Both the position numbers and the translations under genes were made by a program. From NCBI GenBank assembly GCA_037969585.1, contig JBBKXR010000223.1:1-64000 (forward strand): DNA of 64,000 nucleotides, in the 5' to 3' direction. Every line of letters starts with the position of its first letter. The first letter of the stretch is position 1. Positions 34,626 through 44,026 of this stretch are shown piece by piece. This DNA comes from JBBKXR01 sp037969585 (lineage in GTDB: Bacteria; Verrucomicrobiota; Verrucomicrobiia; Verrucomicrobiales; DEV007). Below the pieces are notes generated by a model that saw only the letters and a list, made by a program, of their open reading frames with translations, had not been told where the DNA came from and searched no databases.

Positions 34626-36162
34626 TCTCTAGAAGTAATTTTAGTTCAGCCTGTACCGCGGAGTAACTCTTAAGGTCCGCGACATTCTCGCGCTCGATGC
34701 CATTGTCGCCGTATTCATAGAGCTCGAGTGCGACAACAGCTTCCGCATCTTTCATATCGCGCCACTCGGTGTAGCGATGCGTGGCTGTTCGCACCGAGTA
34801 GCCCATATAGCCACCTCTGGGATACTGGGAGAAGGCAGCAGTCTGCCCCGTCGCGTCGGGTTCTCGAACATTGTTAGCAAAACTCTCGCCGTCCGCCCCG
34901 TCATGAATCGGTAGCCCAGCCAGCTCGCTCAGGGTCGGATGCAGATCGACCAGTTCGACCACCGCCTCGCTACTCACGCCCTGCGGTTCGGCGGGCGCGC
35001 TGATGATCAGGGGTACGCGGGTATCGAGCTCGAAGTTGGTGTGCTTGGCCCACGCACCGAAGTCGCCGAGTTTGTAGCCGTGGTCGGACCACATCACGAC
35101 GATGGTGTTGTCGCGAATACCGAGCGCATCGAGTTCGTCTAAAAGGCGTCCGATCTGGGCATCTATGTAACTGACGCAGGCGGAGTAGCCGTGGCGAAGA
35201 TGCCGAGTGCGCTGCGGCGAAACCAGTCCTCTGGATTTATCCAAATACTGGTTCACTTCCGCCGCTCCCGCCTGAACGGCAAACGCGGGCGCGCTTCTCG
35301 GTCGATCAGGAACGGCAACCGGGGGTAGCTCGTCCGGGTCATAGAGGTCCCAATACTTTTTCGGCGCGACAAACGGTAGGTGCGGCTTTTGAAATCCGAC
35401 CGCGAGAAAAAACGGCGGCGGCTCGTCGCGGCCGCGCAGTTCGCGCAGGCGCTCGATAGCGGCATCGGCGATTTTGCCATCGGCGGGAACATTGTCGGCC
35501 ACGTCAGGTGCTTCGGTCGCAGGTCCCCGCACGAAAAAATCTTTCCACTGATCGAGATCGTTCGGGTCACGTTTTACATCGCCGAGAAACAGCTCTTTGG
35601 GGGAAGCCGTCGCGAACACTTCGCGAGCGATGGCCATGCCTTCTGGCGAAAAGTAATACTGCGGACTGGCCGCCCACCGCTCCACCGACCACGAAGCCGG
35701 ATCCTGATAGGCATCGCCGACATAGGCAGTTTTCCACGACCCGTGATAAATTTTGCCAATCGATTGAGCGAAGTAACCGTGATTCTTAAAATGCTGCGGC
35801 AGCGTCACCACATCGGGAACGATCTTGCGAAAGGCGTTGGCTTTGCCCTGAAACGAATCGGGCCTAAGACCGCTCAGCATACTCGCTCGCGATGGCATAC
35901 ACACCGCCCACTGGCAGTAGGCACGCTCGAACAGGACCCCCTCACTCGCCAGGCGATCAATGTTCGGACTGTGGATGTGGCTCGCGCCGTAGCAATTGAG
36001 TTCGGGCCGTAGATCATCGACGCCGATGAACAGCACGTTGGGCTTCGTGCCTTCGGTTGCCGCTCGTGCTGAACTGCCAAAACCCAGCCCGCCGATCGCA
36101 ACTGCGATCGTGAGCCAAGTAGAAAGGGTTCTCAGCGAAAATCCTGATTCGGCTTTTTCCAT
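34615..36162 (-). CDS. Secreted sulfatase, iduronate-2-sulfatase-like
   Basis: This is a type I sulfatase of 515 residues with a signal peptide ending near SSARA (residue 34). The start of the fold is PNVLFIGVDDLRPELNCYG, and C88-M-P-S-R92 is the formylglycine CxPSR motif, followed by ASMLSGLRP. SDHGYKLGDFGAW supplies the later active-site residues. The overall pattern is like iduronate-2-sulfatase and related polysaccharide sulfatases, but the substrate is not certain. The first 31 bases of its frame overlap the sialidase-like gene end, and the hydrophobic leader requires this start. Sulfate release fits the neighbouring sialidase and DUF4838 genes. Confidence 0.9.
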   Translation of the reverse strand: MEKAESGFSLRTLSTWLTIAVAIGGLGFGSSARAATEGTKPNVLFIGVDDLRPELNCYGASHIHSPNIDRLASEGVLFERAYCQWAVCMPSRASMLSGLRPDSFQGKANAFRKIVPDVVTLPQHFKNHGYFAQSIGKIYHGSWKTAYVGDAYQDPASWSVERWAASPQYYFSPEGMAIAREVFATASPKELFLGDVKRDPNDLDQWKDFFVRGPATEAPDVADNVPADGKIADAAIERLRELRGRDEPPPFFLAVGFQKPHLPFVAPKKYWDLYDPDELPPVAVPDRPRSAPAFAVQAGAAEVNQYLDKSRGLVSPQRTRHLRHGYSACVSYIDAQIGRLLDELDALGIRDNTIVVMWSDHGYKLGDFGAWAKHTNFELDTRVPLIISAPAEPQGVSSEAVVELVDLHPTLSELAGLPIHDGADGESFANNVREPDATGQTAAFSQYPRGGYMGYSVRTATHRYTEWRDMKDAEAVVALELYEYGDNGIERENVADLKSYSAVQAELKLLLENDE

Positions 36163-37382
36163 AGCAGCTTGGCCACCCAGACGCGATTATCGGCGCCCAT
36201 GGCCATCAATTTTTCGGGGTCGTTGTGCTTCGGACCGATGGTTTGCATCCATTCGGCCGCCGTCACCCAGGTCTCATTTTCGCTGACCTGAGTCACGCCA
36301 AAATTGCCTAGACGCGCACCCTTTTCCGGAACCAGAATCTGCTCACTGGCGCGGATCACCTGCAATTTTTCGGGATCGACCCGGGCGATGAACAACGGCG
36401 CGCGATGACGGAACACATGATCGTTGTCCGCGCCCTTGCGCGTGTAGACCAGAAACAGCGCATCGCTGTGCGACACCCAGTGCTGTTGCGTATTGTAACT
36501 GCCCAGCTCTTCACCGTCATCAAAGGTCCACTTCTTCACCGGCGCATAATTCAACCCATCGTCACTGACAGTGACGTAGCCGGCCTGATCGTTACGCAAC
36601 GTCAGGAAATAGCGTCCCTTAAAATGCGCAATCGAAGGTTCGGGGAAACCGCGTTCGACGTCCACGGTCAATTCCGAGCCGTGCTCGAGATACTTCATTT
36701 CTTTGCCATCGAAAGAGCAGCGCATCACCGTCGTCGAATACTGCTTGCCGCCGATTTCGGCAAAATAGATCGGCAGTAGAATGTCGCCATTCGGCAGATC
36801 AAAGCGCTGCACACAACCGGCGCCCGAATTGGCGAACTTCGCGTCCTTCGGCATCTCGATCGTCTTCCACTTCGACCAGGTATGGCTTTCCGGATCGTAG
36901 ACCGCATATGGCGTCAGCCGCGGCCGAACTTTCATCACCTTGTTGTCTTCGTAGACCACGGTATGACCGGTGCCGAGCAACTTGCCGGTCTTGGCGTGCC
37001 AGGCCGGGGTAAAATCGCAGACGGTCATTTCGAGATCGTCCCGGCCATCATGGCTGAACGGTTCGCGGGCAAAGGTCGAATGCTCAACCGGTTCGGTCCA
37101 GGTCTTGCCGCCATCGCCGCTGCGCATCTCGTTGATCGCGTAGAAAATATCCGACCCGGACAGCATCAACTTCTGCAAAGTCATCACTACGAGAGGCTGT
37201 TTAGTTCCGCTCACGGCGGCAGGTATCGCTCCGGCGCGGGCATGCACCCAGCACATATTCTTGTCGTCGAATCCCTGACGGGCAACGGTCAGATCAATAT
37301 CGTAGAGCGGGTCATCGGCAAGGCAGGTGGAGACACCGGTGAGGCCGATAAACGCGGCGACTGCGAAGAAAGAAATTTTCAT
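36132..37382 (-). CDS. Secreted sialidase-like BNR-repeat protein
   Basis: This 416-residue protein has a signal peptide (MKISFFAVAAFIGLTGVSTC) and beta-propeller repeats of the exo-alpha-sialidase superfamily. An Asp box, SGDGGKTW (residues about 90), is clear, and a weaker one, VSDDGLNY, follows near 280. The catalytic arginine triad cannot be confirmed by eye, and many PVC proteins of this type have no proven sialidase activity. It lies between the HpcH/HpaI aldolase gene (17 bases) and the sulfatase (31-base overlap) in a continuous minus-strand operon. Glycan-end hydrolysis is the most natural guess. Confidence 0.78.
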   Translation of the reverse strand: MKISFFAVAAFIGLTGVSTCLADDPLYDIDLTVARQGFDDKNMCWVHARAGAIPAAVSGTKQPLVVMTLQKLMLSGSDIFYAINEMRSGDGGKTWTEPVEHSTFAREPFSHDGRDDLEMTVCDFTPAWHAKTGKLLGTGHTVVYEDNKVMKVRPRLTPYAVYDPESHTWSKWKTIEMPKDAKFANSGAGCVQRFDLPNGDILLPIYFAEIGGKQYSTTVMRCSFDGKEMKYLEHGSELTVDVERGFPEPSIAHFKGRYFLTLRNDQAGYVTVSDDGLNYAPVKKWTFDDGEELGSYNTQQHWVSHSDALFLVYTRKGADNDHVFRHRAPLFIARVDPEKLQVIRASEQILVPEKGARLGNFGVTQVSENETWVTAAEWMQTIGPKHNDPEKLMAMGADNRVWVAKLLWKKPNQDFR

Positions 37383-37399
37383 AGAATATAGATAAAAGA

Positions 37400-38203
37400 T
37401 TACGCTCCGGCCAGATCCTGGACCTCCTGACCAACCGGTCGCTGCCCCTTTTTGACCGCCCTGTTGAATTCCGTCAACTGTCCCTGCAAGTAAGCTGTCG
37501 GCTCGGCGAGACAGAGAAAGTTAAAACCGCGCTCGATCAGAGTCGGAGCGTCACCGATCATCCAGGTATTTTTACCAACCGCGCGGCCCGCCTCACGAAC
37601 GGTTTGCAGGGCCTGCTTCAAGACTTCGGCTTCGGGATCCCAACACACCCCGAGATCGCCGGACAGATCGTAGGGGCCGATCGCCATCGCTGTGGTTAGC
37701 GGATTTGCGGCGATAGCATCAACATTTTCCAGACCGAGCTTGCTCTCGATCTGCGGCATGATGATGAAGTTGTCTTCGACTTCGCGCTTCCACGTCTCGT
37801 AGTTGAAGTCGTCCACCCAGTGATTGCCAAAGCCACCGGGTCGCCGCCGTCCACGCGGCTTCATCCACACCGCGTCCTGAATCACCCGCATCGTCTCCGG
37901 CGTCTCGACATAGGGCACCAGAAGACCGCACGGTCCTAGATCCATCGCCATGCGCACCGGCGTATACTCCGCTGCCGGGGGACGGATCAGAATCGGAAAG
38001 TCGTCGCGACGCCCGATCGCACAGGCCTCGCCGACCATCTGCGCGTCGTAGGAAATGTGTTCCAGATCGATAATCAGGTAATCAAGTTCGGCACGCATCG
38101 CCAACTCGACCATGCCCGGCCAGAAGTGATTGGTGCAAATGATTCCGGTGGTAATTTCGGATTCGGATTCGATTTTCTCGCGGAGTATTTTGGCGGTCTT
38201 CAT
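37400..38203 (-). CDS. HpcH/HpaI aldolase/citrate lyase family protein
   Basis: This is a class II-type pyruvate aldolase fold of 267 residues. Metal and catalytic elements are seen in order: DLEHISYD near residue 46, IRPPA near 73, PQIESKLG near 150 (metal Glu), and YDLSGDLG near 175 (metal Asp). These enzymes cleave 2-keto-3-deoxy sugar acids or related 4-hydroxy-2-keto acids to pyruvate and an aldehyde. It has no signal peptide and is the only cytoplasmic enzyme of the operon, so it may process a breakdown product imported from the periplasm, which is inference. Confidence 0.87.
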   Translation of the reverse strand: MKTAKILREKIESESEITTGIICTNHFWPGMVELAMRAELDYLIIDLEHISYDAQMVGEACAIGRRDDFPILIRPPAAEYTPVRMAMDLGPCGLLVPYVETPETMRVIQDAVWMKPRGRRRPGGFGNHWVDDFNYETWKREVEDNFIIMPQIESKLGLENVDAIAANPLTTAMAIGPYDLSGDLGVCWDPEAEVLKQALQTVREAGRAVGKNTWMIGDAPTLIERGFNFLCLAEPTAYLQGQLTEFNRAVKKGQRPVGQEVQDLAGA

Positions 38204-38234
38204 GGAAAATGGGTAAAACAGAACCAGGGCGTTC

Positions 38235-40376
38235 TCATCGAGGATTCTGTGGCGCAGTCAGTGCGCGCTCGAACACGGCAACTTCGTCGATTTTTCCTTC
38301 GAAGTTGAATTTGGCATCGCTGCGTCCACCGACAAAAATTTTGGTGCCTTTGTCAGGACGGACATCGCTGATAGCAGCTTCGATTTCGGGTTCGACGGCA
38401 CCGTCAAGATACAGACGGACCATGCCCGCTTCGCGAACCAGCAACAGATGATGCCACTGGTGAAGCTTCAGTTCGCTACGACCGATGACCGTCTCGCGTT
38501 TTTCATCACCATTGTAGAACAGCAGCCTGCCCGCTTGATCGAGCGCGCTACCGGAGATGCCCACCTGTTCGCAGGCCTTAGCTTCACCGTCGTGCCCAAG
38601 GCCGAACAGATAACCCGCCACGGCACGTGCATCGTGCGGCATCGCATTCCAGAACCAAAGGCTGACGCTGTAGTCGCTTCCCCTGTCGAGAGCAGGCTCG
38701 GCACTGATCATCCGCCCTCCGGCAAAATGCACGGCGCGATTGCCGCGTTGCGTGGAAAGAAAAGCTTCCGGCGGGGACTGCGGCCCGTCGAGAAACAAGG
38801 CATACCCCGCTTGCAACCTACCGTCGTTACCGTTGCCACTCGAATCGTCAATCTGGCTGCCACTGTGTTCACTCATGCGCCACCACGCAGCCGGTTTGAG
38901 CGCCATGATTCTTTGTCCGTGTTCGCCAACCTTATCGTTCTGAGTCCGCCTAGAATCACCGGAAATGCCTTCCAGCAAACCGAGCAGCGTCTCGACAATT
39001 TTTGGTTCCGCCTGGACTTCGAGACCGGCGGTGCGCGCCGGCCAGGTCGTGTAGCCACCGAGATCATGTTGTTCCGGAGGCGGTATGTAGCCGGCAGCTC
39101 CATTGGCCAGTTCGATGTTCATCAATATCGGCAGCGGACTCTGCAGCTTCAACTTCAGCCCGGTGATTCCGTAGACTTCGTTGGGTAGTGTCGCGATGCC
39201 GAAGTCGCCTACTCGAAGCGCCTGAAGCTTCAGTTCCTCTTCGGGATTCTCCTCAATCCAGAGCACCTCCTTGGCGAGAACTTCAGCTCGCGATTCAGGC
39301 AACTTGTCGCCGAGCGCTTCGACAATCGGCTTGGCCCAGGCGATGCGTTCCTCATCGGGCATCCGCCGGCCGAGAGTCAGCTTCGCCTCGGCCATGTCGA
39401 GTTGGCAGTCAGATCGATAATCGACTTTTTCCAGAGCATCGATGGCGAGGTCGGCCAGCTCCCGGCAGTAGGCCTGGTAGGGATCTTCGGCTTTGGCAAA
39501 AGCGCCTTCATCCTTCGGCTTCGAGTAATCGATGTGCTGCAGGTCGCCACTGGTTCCCTGCGACATCAACCCGATGAATTCGGTTCCGAAGTTCTCCTCG
39601 AGCAGTTTGCAAAAAGTGCCGGTGTAGCCGGACGACAGAGAACCGCCTGCATAATAGTGCTGCGAGAGATTGCCCAACACGGCCATCGGTTTGCCGTCCC
39701 GGGTTTGAATCGACAACAAAGTCAGATCGGGATCTTCGGGCCCCGCCGGACCTGCGGTATCCGGATTGGCGTGCCCCGGATGCATCATCGCTCGCACGGT
39801 GGTCTTGCCATAGGGATCGACTTTCATCTTGTGCGGCAGGTAAATCCACCGGCGAGTATTGGTGAACTTGCCTGCGTCGGCTACCGTCCATCCCGCTTGC
39901 GCCGGTTGCAGAGCGGCGTCCGCCGCGACGATGCTTTCAACGATTTTTGGCACCAGAAAATCTGGATAGTCCGGATCGGCAGGACAGCCCAGACAACGCA
40001 TCACCGATGGCGCCGTGTGGGTGTGGGTCGCGGAAAGCAGGATGCGATCAGTGCTGATGCCTGTTTTTTCAGAAACCAATTCTTTGGCTCTGTCGCAAAG
40101 TTCGCGATCCATCATGCAGGTGTCGACCACGCAAATGGCGATTCGCACATCACCGCTTTTCAGCACGAGGCTTCGAGCATACAGCGACTGCGCTACCGAT
40201 CCGGCCATTCGCTGGGCAAAGCCACCGTTCTGCACCACCGGTAGTTTAGGTGGATCGATGTTGGTTGCGGAAGCACCGGCGTAAAGTCCATCGCCATCGG
40301 CTGCAACCAGCGCAGGCGTCCCTGCGCAACAGATCAGCGAAATTACCAGGCAAATGAAACATTGGATCGTTTTCAT
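38235..40376 (-). CDS. Neutral ceramidase-like N-terminal domain + LamG domain protein
   Basis: The 713-residue secreted protein has a signal peptide ending near PALVAADG. The region 30-450 matches neutral/alkaline ceramidase-like proteins: GASATNIDPP, then SATHTHTAPS (HxH zinc motif), NLSQHYYAGG and GDLQHIDY. Authentic ceramidases hydrolyse N-acyl-sphingosine, but many bacterial relatives have unknown substrates. From about 490 to 710 there is a LamG/concanavalin-like domain (AWWRMSEHSGSQIDDSSGNG, later WHHLLLVREAG and LYLDGA), usually a carbohydrate-binding module. The fusion suggests targeting to a glycan or glycolipid. Its stop is followed by 31 bases before the aldolase start, and its start overlaps the phosphoesterase stop by four bases (ATGA). 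Confidence 0.8.
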   Translation of the reverse strand: MKTIQCFICLVISLICCAGTPALVAADGDGLYAGASATNIDPPKLPVVQNGGFAQRMAGSVAQSLYARSLVLKSGDVRIAICVVDTCMMDRELCDRAKELVSEKTGISTDRILLSATHTHTAPSVMRCLGCPADPDYPDFLVPKIVESIVAADAALQPAQAGWTVADAGKFTNTRRWIYLPHKMKVDPYGKTTVRAMMHPGHANPDTAGPAGPEDPDLTLLSIQTRDGKPMAVLGNLSQHYYAGGSLSSGYTGTFCKLLEENFGTEFIGLMSQGTSGDLQHIDYSKPKDEGAFAKAEDPYQAYCRELADLAIDALEKVDYRSDCQLDMAEAKLTLGRRMPDEERIAWAKPIVEALGDKLPESRAEVLAKEVLWIEENPEEELKLQALRVGDFGIATLPNEVYGITGLKLKLQSPLPILMNIELANGAAGYIPPPEQHDLGGYTTWPARTAGLEVQAEPKIVETLLGLLEGISGDSRRTQNDKVGEHGQRIMALKPAAWWRMSEHSGSQIDDSSGNGNDGRLQAGYALFLDGPQSPPEAFLSTQRGNRAVHFAGGRMISAEPALDRGSDYSVSLWFWNAMPHDARAVAGYLFGLGHDGEAKACEQVGISGSALDQAGRLLFYNGDEKRETVIGRSELKLHQWHHLLLVREAGMVRLYLDGAVEPEIEAAISDVRPDKGTKIFVGGRSDAKFNFEGKIDEVAVFERALTAPQNPR

Positions 40377-41455
40377 GGCACCTTCGATTCGGTCTCTTCG
40401 CTGGAGGCAGCTGTCATTGCATACGGCAGTGAAAATTGATGCTGATCCCTATCCTTGACCACCTTGGTCGACTCACACAGCTCCCCCTTCAAAGGATTCC
40501 AGGTGCGCACTTCGATGCGATTCTGCGCCGGAAGAAAACGCATCACTCGCAGGCCGTCGGCACCGTAGTCGGACAGCAGCGCGTGAACGGTGTTGCCATG
40601 AGCTCCCGTGCTTTCCAGACGCATCGCCTGAGTCCGACTTTGATCTCCCGAGCAGATCAGGAATAGGTTTTCGTGTTTTCGAAAGCACTTGTCCCACATC
40701 TGTTGCGAACTGTTGCCGCGTTCCTTGTGACATTTGGTCCAGGTCATTCGGCCCTTGGGCGCATCGAAGTAGTCGCTCCCCGTCTTCGGCTTATTCAGCG
40801 GCCCGAGGTCCATGTGGGTGGTGATGATGGCTCGCCGGTCAGCCTGTTGTTCGAGAATCGAATCCGCCCAGGCGAGAACGTTGTCCGGCGCATTGCATTC
40901 CAGATGAAGAATCACGAACTTCATACCGCCGGCCTCGAACAACTGCGCGCTGTTGGCATTGTTGCCGGAAATCTTCGTCGAACCGTCAGCATTTTCGAAA
41001 CAGCCCAGATACCAATCGAACGTCTCGAAGTGCGATCGAGGAAAGACCTCCTGAAACAAACTCGAATCGCCAGCGCTGGTCATGTCGTGGTTTCCCACGG
41101 TGATTCCATACGGGACTTTGCCGTGCAGTTTGTCCATGAGCGCGCGTGCCAGCGCCCATTGCTCGCTGTCATTTTTATCGACGATGTCGCCAACATGACT
41201 GACGAAAGCGACCCGTTGGGAGACCAGATTGGCGGCGATCCAATCCGTCCAGCCGTCGAATACCTCATTGGACAGCGGTTCGGTGCTGTCCGGAGTCATC
41301 TTGGCCTGCACACCGCGGTAGTGTTGCGTATCGGGGATCACCACGATCGAAAAGGTATCTTCCGGAGCTGGAGGGAGCTCGCCGGCCAGCGCATGACCGC
41401 ACCCGGCCACGACCACCGCCACGGTCTTTAAATAGAGCAAATGTTTGATTCCCAT
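40373..41455 (-). CDS. Secreted metallophosphoesterase
   Basis: The 360-residue protein of the calcineurin-like phosphoesterase superfamily has a leader (LLYLKTVAVVVAGCGHALAG). The metal motifs are VIPDTQHY (first Asp), SHVGDIVDKND, GNHDM and TTHMDLG. Family members hydrolyse phosphomonoesters or diesters; the substrate is unknown. It is the first gene of a six-gene minus operon, overlapping the ceramidase-like gene by four bases. A second phosphoesterase starts 119 bases away in the opposite direction, with quite different motifs, so they are not recent duplicates. Confidence 0.85.
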   Translation of the reverse strand: MGIKHLLYLKTVAVVVAGCGHALAGELPPAPEDTFSIVVIPDTQHYRGVQAKMTPDSTEPLSNEVFDGWTDWIAANLVSQRVAFVSHVGDIVDKNDSEQWALARALMDKLHGKVPYGITVGNHDMTSAGDSSLFQEVFPRSHFETFDWYLGCFENADGSTKISGNNANSAQLFEAGGMKFVILHLECNAPDNVLAWADSILEQQADRRAIITTHMDLGPLNKPKTGSDYFDAPKGRMTWTKCHKERGNSSQQMWDKCFRKHENLFLICSGDQSRTQAMRLESTGAHGNTVHALLSDYGADGLRVMRFLPAQNRIEVRTWNPLKGELCESTKVVKDRDQHQFSLPYAMTAASSEETESKVP

Positions 41456-41574
41456 TGCGGCAGGCTAGGTGGAAATCGAGGTGAACGAAATCAAGACATG
41501 CAGCGCATTCGAGCCAAACCGGTTGAGCTCTGCCACAGGAGGACGACAGTAAATGTCGCCCCCCCTTTGATTCG
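41456..41574. promoter_or_regulatory. Divergent region between two phosphoesterase genes
   Basis: These 119 bases must carry the promoters of the minus-strand glycan operon and the plus-strand phosphoesterase. A strong AGGAGG-like site at 41538-41543 precedes a tiny frame at 41553, 22 bases before ATG 41575, so its role is unclear. I cannot assign -10/-35 boxes. Confidence 0.4.
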
Positions 41575-42726
41575 ATGCACACGTCCCTCAATCGTCGCAA
41601 GTTGCTCGGCAGCAGTGCCGGACTGATCGGACTCGGTGTGCTAAAGGGCCCCGGCTCCAGTCTCGCAACTACGTCGGCCGCCCCATCTGCCAGCGGCTCA
41701 AACTGGAGCTTTTCTTTGCTCGGCGACGTGCATTTTGATCGCCTCGAGCATCACGACTTCGACTGGGTAAAGCGCGAGCAGCCGAATGACGTCCGCCAGA
41801 TCGAAATTTACTCGCACATCACCGAGCACAATCTGCCGGCATTGATGCACAACGTGAAGCGAACCATCGCCGCACACCACTGCACCTCCGTGGTTCAGCT
41901 CGGCGATCTGGTTGAGGGACTGTGCGGCAACGAAAAACTCGCCCGGCAACACTGCGCGGACGCGATCGGATTTTTCAAAGATCTCGATCTCGGCGTGCCG
42001 GTGCGCGTCACCAAAGGCAATCACGACGTCACCGGACCCGGCTCGGTCGCAGCCTACAACGACATCGTCGTCCCCTGGGTGGCCGAAGGCCTGGACCTGG
42101 CACCGGAACCGCTCGCCGCGCATTTTACCATCAAGCATGACCGTGACCTGTTTGTCTACTTCGACGCCTACGATTCCGCCAGCCTGGAGTGGTTTGAAAA
42201 ACTCGTCAAAGACCGCGACCCGGCATCCGGCGGACGATTGTTTTTCGTCGTGCATCCACCGGTCGTTGCCTACAATGCACGCTCCGCCTGGTGTCTGTTC
42301 GGCAAGGAGCGCGACCGGGAAAAACGCCAACGCCTGTATCAACTGCTCGGCCGACACCACGCCATCGTGCTGTGCGGTCACCTGCATAAGTATGCCTTTG
42401 TCGAACGCGAGACCTCTGCAGGCAATTTCACCCAGCTCGCGGTCAGCGGTATCGCCTACCATCTCGACGACAAACCCGAAGATCTGATTTCCGGAGTCGA
42501 AAATTATGGCCCCGACCTCGTCGACTTAGAACCTGGGCACTCCCCCGAAACCGTCGCGGAACGCCGCGCCATTCTCGAGCGGGAGCGACCGTTCATTCGC
42601 CGTTACGACTACGGCAATTTCTGGGGTCACGCCGTGGTCAGAATCTCCCCCGGGAATGTTCACGCCGATATCTACCAACTTCTCGGCGAGCAGCCATGGA
42701 AAACGATTCCGCTATTACCAGCGTAA
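41575..42726 (+). CDS. Tat-exported metallophosphoesterase
   Basis: The 383-residue protein starts with a Tat-like leader (NRRKLLGSSAGLIGLGV), which suggests export of a folded enzyme. Metal motifs of the calcineurin-like phosphoesterase fold are LLGDVHFD, VQLGDLVEG, TKGNHDVTG, VVHPPVVAY and CGHLHKY. The substrate is unknown. Its stop codon lies within a short repeat-like sequence at 42721, and 35 bases later the amidohydrolase starts on the same strand, so the two may be cotranscribed. Confidence 0.87.
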   Translation: MHTSLNRRKLLGSSAGLIGLGVLKGPGSSLATTSAAPSASGSNWSFSLLGDVHFDRLEHHDFDWVKREQPNDVRQIEIYSHITEHNLPALMHNVKRTIAAHHCTSVVQLGDLVEGLCGNEKLARQHCADAIGFFKDLDLGVPVRVTKGNHDVTGPGSVAAYNDIVVPWVAEGLDLAPEPLAAHFTIKHDRDLFVYFDAYDSASLEWFEKLVKDRDPASGGRLFFVVHPPVVAYNARSAWCLFGKERDREKRQRLYQLLGRHHAIVLCGHLHKYAFVERETSAGNFTQLAVSGIAYHLDDKPEDLISGVENYGPDLVDLEPGHSPETVAERRAILERERPFIRRYDYGNFWGHAVVRISPGNVHADIYQLLGEQPWKTIPLLPA

Positions 42727-42746
42727 CGGAATTTGTAAGAAATACG
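42721..42746. repeat. Degenerate GTAGCGGAATTTG-type sequence
   Basis: GCGTAACGGAATTTG at 42721 matches 12 or more bases of the left arm of the 5111 element, GCGTAGCGGAATTTG, and overlaps the stop codon of the phosphoesterase gene. The right arm is not conserved (AAGAAATACG). It may be a decayed copy or chance similarity. Confidence 0.4.
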
Positions 42747-42760
42747 TCACCCCTTTACCC

Positions 42761-44026
42761 ATGTTATCTCCCCTAACCGAATTCATCGAACAACTGCCCA
42801 TCGTCGATGTGCATGAACATCACATGCCCGAGACCTTTCTCGAACAGGACGTCGGCCTGCTGACCCTGTTCCGGCAAAGTTACGCGGGCTGGACTCAGGA
42901 GCGGCCCTACCCGCTGCCCTCGGAACCAGCAATGTCCGAGTTCATGGAAGCAGAAAGCGGCCAGACCACCTGGGACGACATCGCCGCCTATGTCGAAGGC
43001 AGTGGTAGCAACCAGTTCGTCCGCAATCTCGTTCACGGACTCGATGATCTCTACGAACTTGGTGGCGACGGTATCACGAGGGATAACTGGCAAGCCCTCG
43101 ATAAAAGGATTCGCGATTGCCACCGCGATGCCGACTGGCCCCACGAAGTAATGCGTCGTGCGGGCGTAACTCGAATCATCACCGATCCATTTTCGGCACC
43201 GATGCAGAACGCTGCCGAAACCCTCGGCAGTCACTATCAATCGGTGCTGCGCATCAATGCGCTGGCGCTGGGATGGCAACCCGACAAGCCCGATCACAAC
43301 GGCAACTGTGCGGCGGACATTGCCAAAGCCGTCAACCATCCCTGTGATTCCTTCGATGACTATTGCGGCTTGCTCAAAGTGCTCGTCGATACCTTGGCGG
43401 AGCGAAATCAGGTCGCCCTGAAGAACGCCCTGGCCTACGATCGGGACATTCAGTTCGATCCGCCCAACGAAAGCCTGGCGCGCGACGCGTGGCGAAATGC
43501 CGACGCCAGCGACGAAGCCAAAAAGGCCTTCGGTGATTTTGTCGTCGATCGCCTGTGCGGGCTGGCAGGCGAACGCAACATCCCGGTGCAGATGCACCTC
43601 GGCTCGGCCATCATTCAGTATTCGCACCCAATGAAAGCGCAGGGACTCATCGAGCGCCATCCGAAAACCCGCTTCCTGCTCATGCACCTCGCCTACCCTT
43701 GGAGCACCGATCTGCTCGGCATGGCGTTTGTACATCGCAACATCTGGCTCGATCTGACTTGGTCGTTCCTACTCAGCGGCAGCCATTTCAAACGGGCATT
43801 CCACGAAGCCATCGAAATTCTGCCCGACGAAACTCGCATGATGTTCGGGGGCGACAACTGGCACGCCGAAGAAAGCTACAGCACCTTCCGAAGCGCACGA
43901 AAACTCATCGCCGAAGTGCTCGAGGAGAAGGTCGCCTCAGGGTATTTCCAAGAAGCTGACGCGCGACGGTTAGCAGAGAAAATTTTCCACCGCAACGCCG
44001 GCGCATTCTTCGGACTCGGTGAATAA
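42761..44026 (+). CDS. Amidohydrolase family protein
   Basis: This is a 421-residue TIM-barrel metal hydrolase of the amidohydrolase-2 type. The start ATG 42761 (MLSPLTEFIEQLPIVDVHEHHMP) puts the metal motif DVHEHH near residue 16. Other ligands are in QMHLGSAI and LMHLAYP, and FGGDNWHAEE near 375 holds the late Asp. A long earlier open frame (to 42656) overlaps the upstream gene and should be ignored. Related proteins include uronate isomerases and decarboxylase-type amidohydrolases, but the reaction cannot be assigned. No signal peptide is present. Confidence 0.82.
   Translation: MLSPLTEFIEQLPIVDVHEHHMPETFLEQDVGLLTLFRQSYAGWTQERPYPLPSEPAMSEFMEAESGQTTWDDIAAYVEGSGSNQFVRNLVHGLDDLYELGGDGITRDNWQALDKRIRDCHRDADWPHEVMRRAGVTRIITDPFSAPMQNAAETLGSHYQSVLRINALALGWQPDKPDHNGNCAADIAKAVNHPCDSFDDYCGLLKVLVDTLAERNQVALKNALAYDRDIQFDPPNESLARDAWRNADASDEAKKAFGDFVVDRLCGLAGERNIPVQMHLGSAIIQYSHPMKAQGLIERHPKTRFLLMHLAYPWSTDLLGMAFVHRNIWLDLTWSFLLSGSHFKRAFHEAIEILPDETRMMFGGDNWHAEESYSTFRSARKLIAEVLEEKVASGYFQEADARRLAEKIFHRNAGAFFGLGE

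Noticed and set aside
41538..41560. AGGAGG followed by ATG at 41553
   Set aside because: The ATG opens a frame of only a few codons (stop at the TGA soon after) and is not in frame with the phosphoesterase start at 41575.
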